A stretch of DNA of 42,502 nucleotides from the NCBI GenBank assembly GCA_004335835.1, contig RWJK01001117.1:1-42502 (forward strand). The letters run 5' to 3'. Of this stretch, positions 41,517-42,502 are shown in pieces; within the stretch, counting starts at the first letter, position 1, and every line of letters starts with the position of its first letter. The translations under genes and the position numbers were made by a program. Source of the stretch: Scenedesmus sp. ARA3. Taxonomy: Eukaryota; Chlorophyta; Chlorophyceae; Sphaeropleales; Scenedesmaceae. Below the pieces are notes generated by a model. That model saw nothing but the letters and a program-made list of their open reading frames with translations, did no database searches and was not told where the DNA came from.

Positions 41517-42502
41517 TGTTTTGTTTTACAGACATGTTGATTTGCATCGATTCAGGCCCACCTGGGGTCATTTTGACGTTGCTGAGTGTTGCGAGAGACG
41601 GGGGTCTTCTGTCCTTCCGCACGGTGTGCTAGCACTCGATTGCGAGCATGCGACTGCTTGAAAGTGACGCACTCGATGTCGAAGAACTACTGGGTATCCA
41701 TGCGTGTCCGCTCAACCGCTTTGGCGAGCCGGAGGGCTGCAAGCACAGTAGACCGGTGGAACTGGGACAAGCTGACTGGTTGCAGTGAGAGATTTGCGAA
41801 TATCATAATGTGTTTGCTGGATCATCTCTGTTAGATATGTGTCCGGGTCGCACAAAGCACGTGCAGACCATCATCGATGTCATCGATGGTTCAAGGCAGG
41901 ATGATTCGCACTGACCCTTGCGCCACATATGCGTGCCACTCTGGCCCGTAGGTCGTGATATACCGCCTTATATGTACATGCCCGCTGCTCTGGGAGGCGA
42001 GGCAGCTCAGTCTCGAGACGCGCAGGTGAGAGCGTGTCGGGGCAATGTGATGTGATGGCTGATGGTCACTCAGCAGCCCTATTTGTGGGAATGACGCTAT
42101 CTTTTAGCTTGAATTGTCCTGCAGTTCTCTTGATGGTTGTCCAGCTGGCCTTCCGGTGGGGCTGGTACTGTCTCCCAGCATGACTTGCCCTGCAGTTCTC
42201 CTGGTAGCTGCTCAGCTGCCTTGCCTGTGGTGCTGGGGCTATCTGACAGCGTGGATGCGTTCTGCGGAGATGAAGACAGCTGCTCAGCTGCCCTGCTTGT
42301 GGGGCTGAGGCTGCCTGTCACCCTGGCCTGTCCTGCTGCCCTCTTGGCCCAAGCTACGGTAGCTGCTTAGCTGCCCTGCTTGTGGGGCTGAAGCTGTCGC
42401 TGCATGGCTGTGTCCTGCAGTGATGAAGACGGCTGCTCGGCTGCCCTGCTTGTGGGGCTGAGGCTGCCAGTCATCCTGGCTTGTGCTGCTGCTCCCATGG
42501 TA
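41517..42502. other. upstream region of the U-box gene and terminal repeat, no gene recognised
   Basis: The minus-strand promoter of the U-box gene should lie in the left part, but no TATA box was recognised. Open frames from 41586 to 41834 and 42097 to 42370 have no family motifs. The last 300 bases are occupied by a degenerate repeat (see 42206-42460). Confidence 0.35.
42206..42460. repeat. degenerate 70-83-bp repeat (4 units), continuing to the window edge
   Basis: AGCTGCTCAGCTGCC at 42206 and 42278, AGCTGCTTAGCTGCC at 42361 and GGCTGCTCGGCTGCC at 42431 each precede (C/T)TGC(C/T)TGTGG-(G/T)GCTG. Spacings are 72, 83 and 70 bases. Some units also share GATGAAGAC(A/G)GCTGCTC. The array may extend beyond 42502. 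Confidence 0.75.

Noticed and set aside
1..42502. CRISPR array, operon, prophage or tRNA/rRNA genes
   Set aside because: The repeats are CAG-type or junction duplications without regular spacers; genes are intron-split; no cloverleaf or rRNA-like sequence was recognised by eye.

Overview
The window reads as nuclear DNA of a green alga, probably a chlorophycean (a Sphaeropleales/Scenedesmaceae-type genome is my best guess). The evidence is many short GT-AG introns with (C/T)GCAG acceptors, TGTAA-type polyadenylation signals, a moderately high GC content, and coding exons full of CAG/GCA/CTG runs that become polyGln, polyAla and polySer. One gene has a plastid-type N-terminal extension, and the protein families are of the green-lineage type. 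There are no bacterial operons, phage genes, CRISPR arrays or recognisable autonomous transposons. Almost every gene is intron-rich, so gene models were built by joining exons at splice sites that keep the reading frame and restore known family motifs.

Layout. 15-1519 (+): 3' part of a gene with the end of a RING finger and a CUE-like helix bundle. 2276-4854 (+): small coiled-coil protein of unknown function. 4920-8773: no gene recognised; holds a perfect (CAG)18. 8774-11732 (-): plant-type RR-TZF tandem CCCH zinc-finger protein with a long repeated Q/S/T-rich tail. 11983-12620 (+): TATA box and a tentative small gene. 12621-15440: no gene, but a 21-bp inverted repeat. 15441-16892 (-): chloroplast-type glyoxalase/VOC protein. 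17221-29594 (+): a very large THADA/TRM732 homologue (DUF2428; partner of the TRM7/FTSJ1 tRNA 2'-O-methyltransferase), divergently arranged with the glyoxalase gene and preceded by an upstream ORF that overlaps its start as ATGA. 31333-32810 (+): protein of unknown function. 32811-36513: no firm gene; two tandem duplications. 36514-41516 (-): U-box/armadillo-repeat E3 ubiquitin ligase that includes a 15-nt microexon. 41517-42502: a minisatellite-like repeat and nothing else firm.

Functional themes. The recognisable products act in RNA metabolism (TRM732-like tRNA modification, TZF mRNA turnover), ubiquitin signalling (RING/CUE and U-box/ARM) and carbonyl detoxification in the plastid (glyoxalase). 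They do not form a pathway; this is an ordinary eukaryotic neighbourhood.

The most unusual signal is structural. In three different genes, at least five introns carry tandem copies of the adjoining exon-intron junction (offsets 132, 115, 122, 147 and 100/110 bp). Each copy keeps a potential splice site next to the real one. In one case (TRM732, 25478-25687) use of the distal copy would insert exactly 70 in-frame codons; in three others it would truncate the protein. An 85-bp repeat is also present three times inside TRM732 introns.
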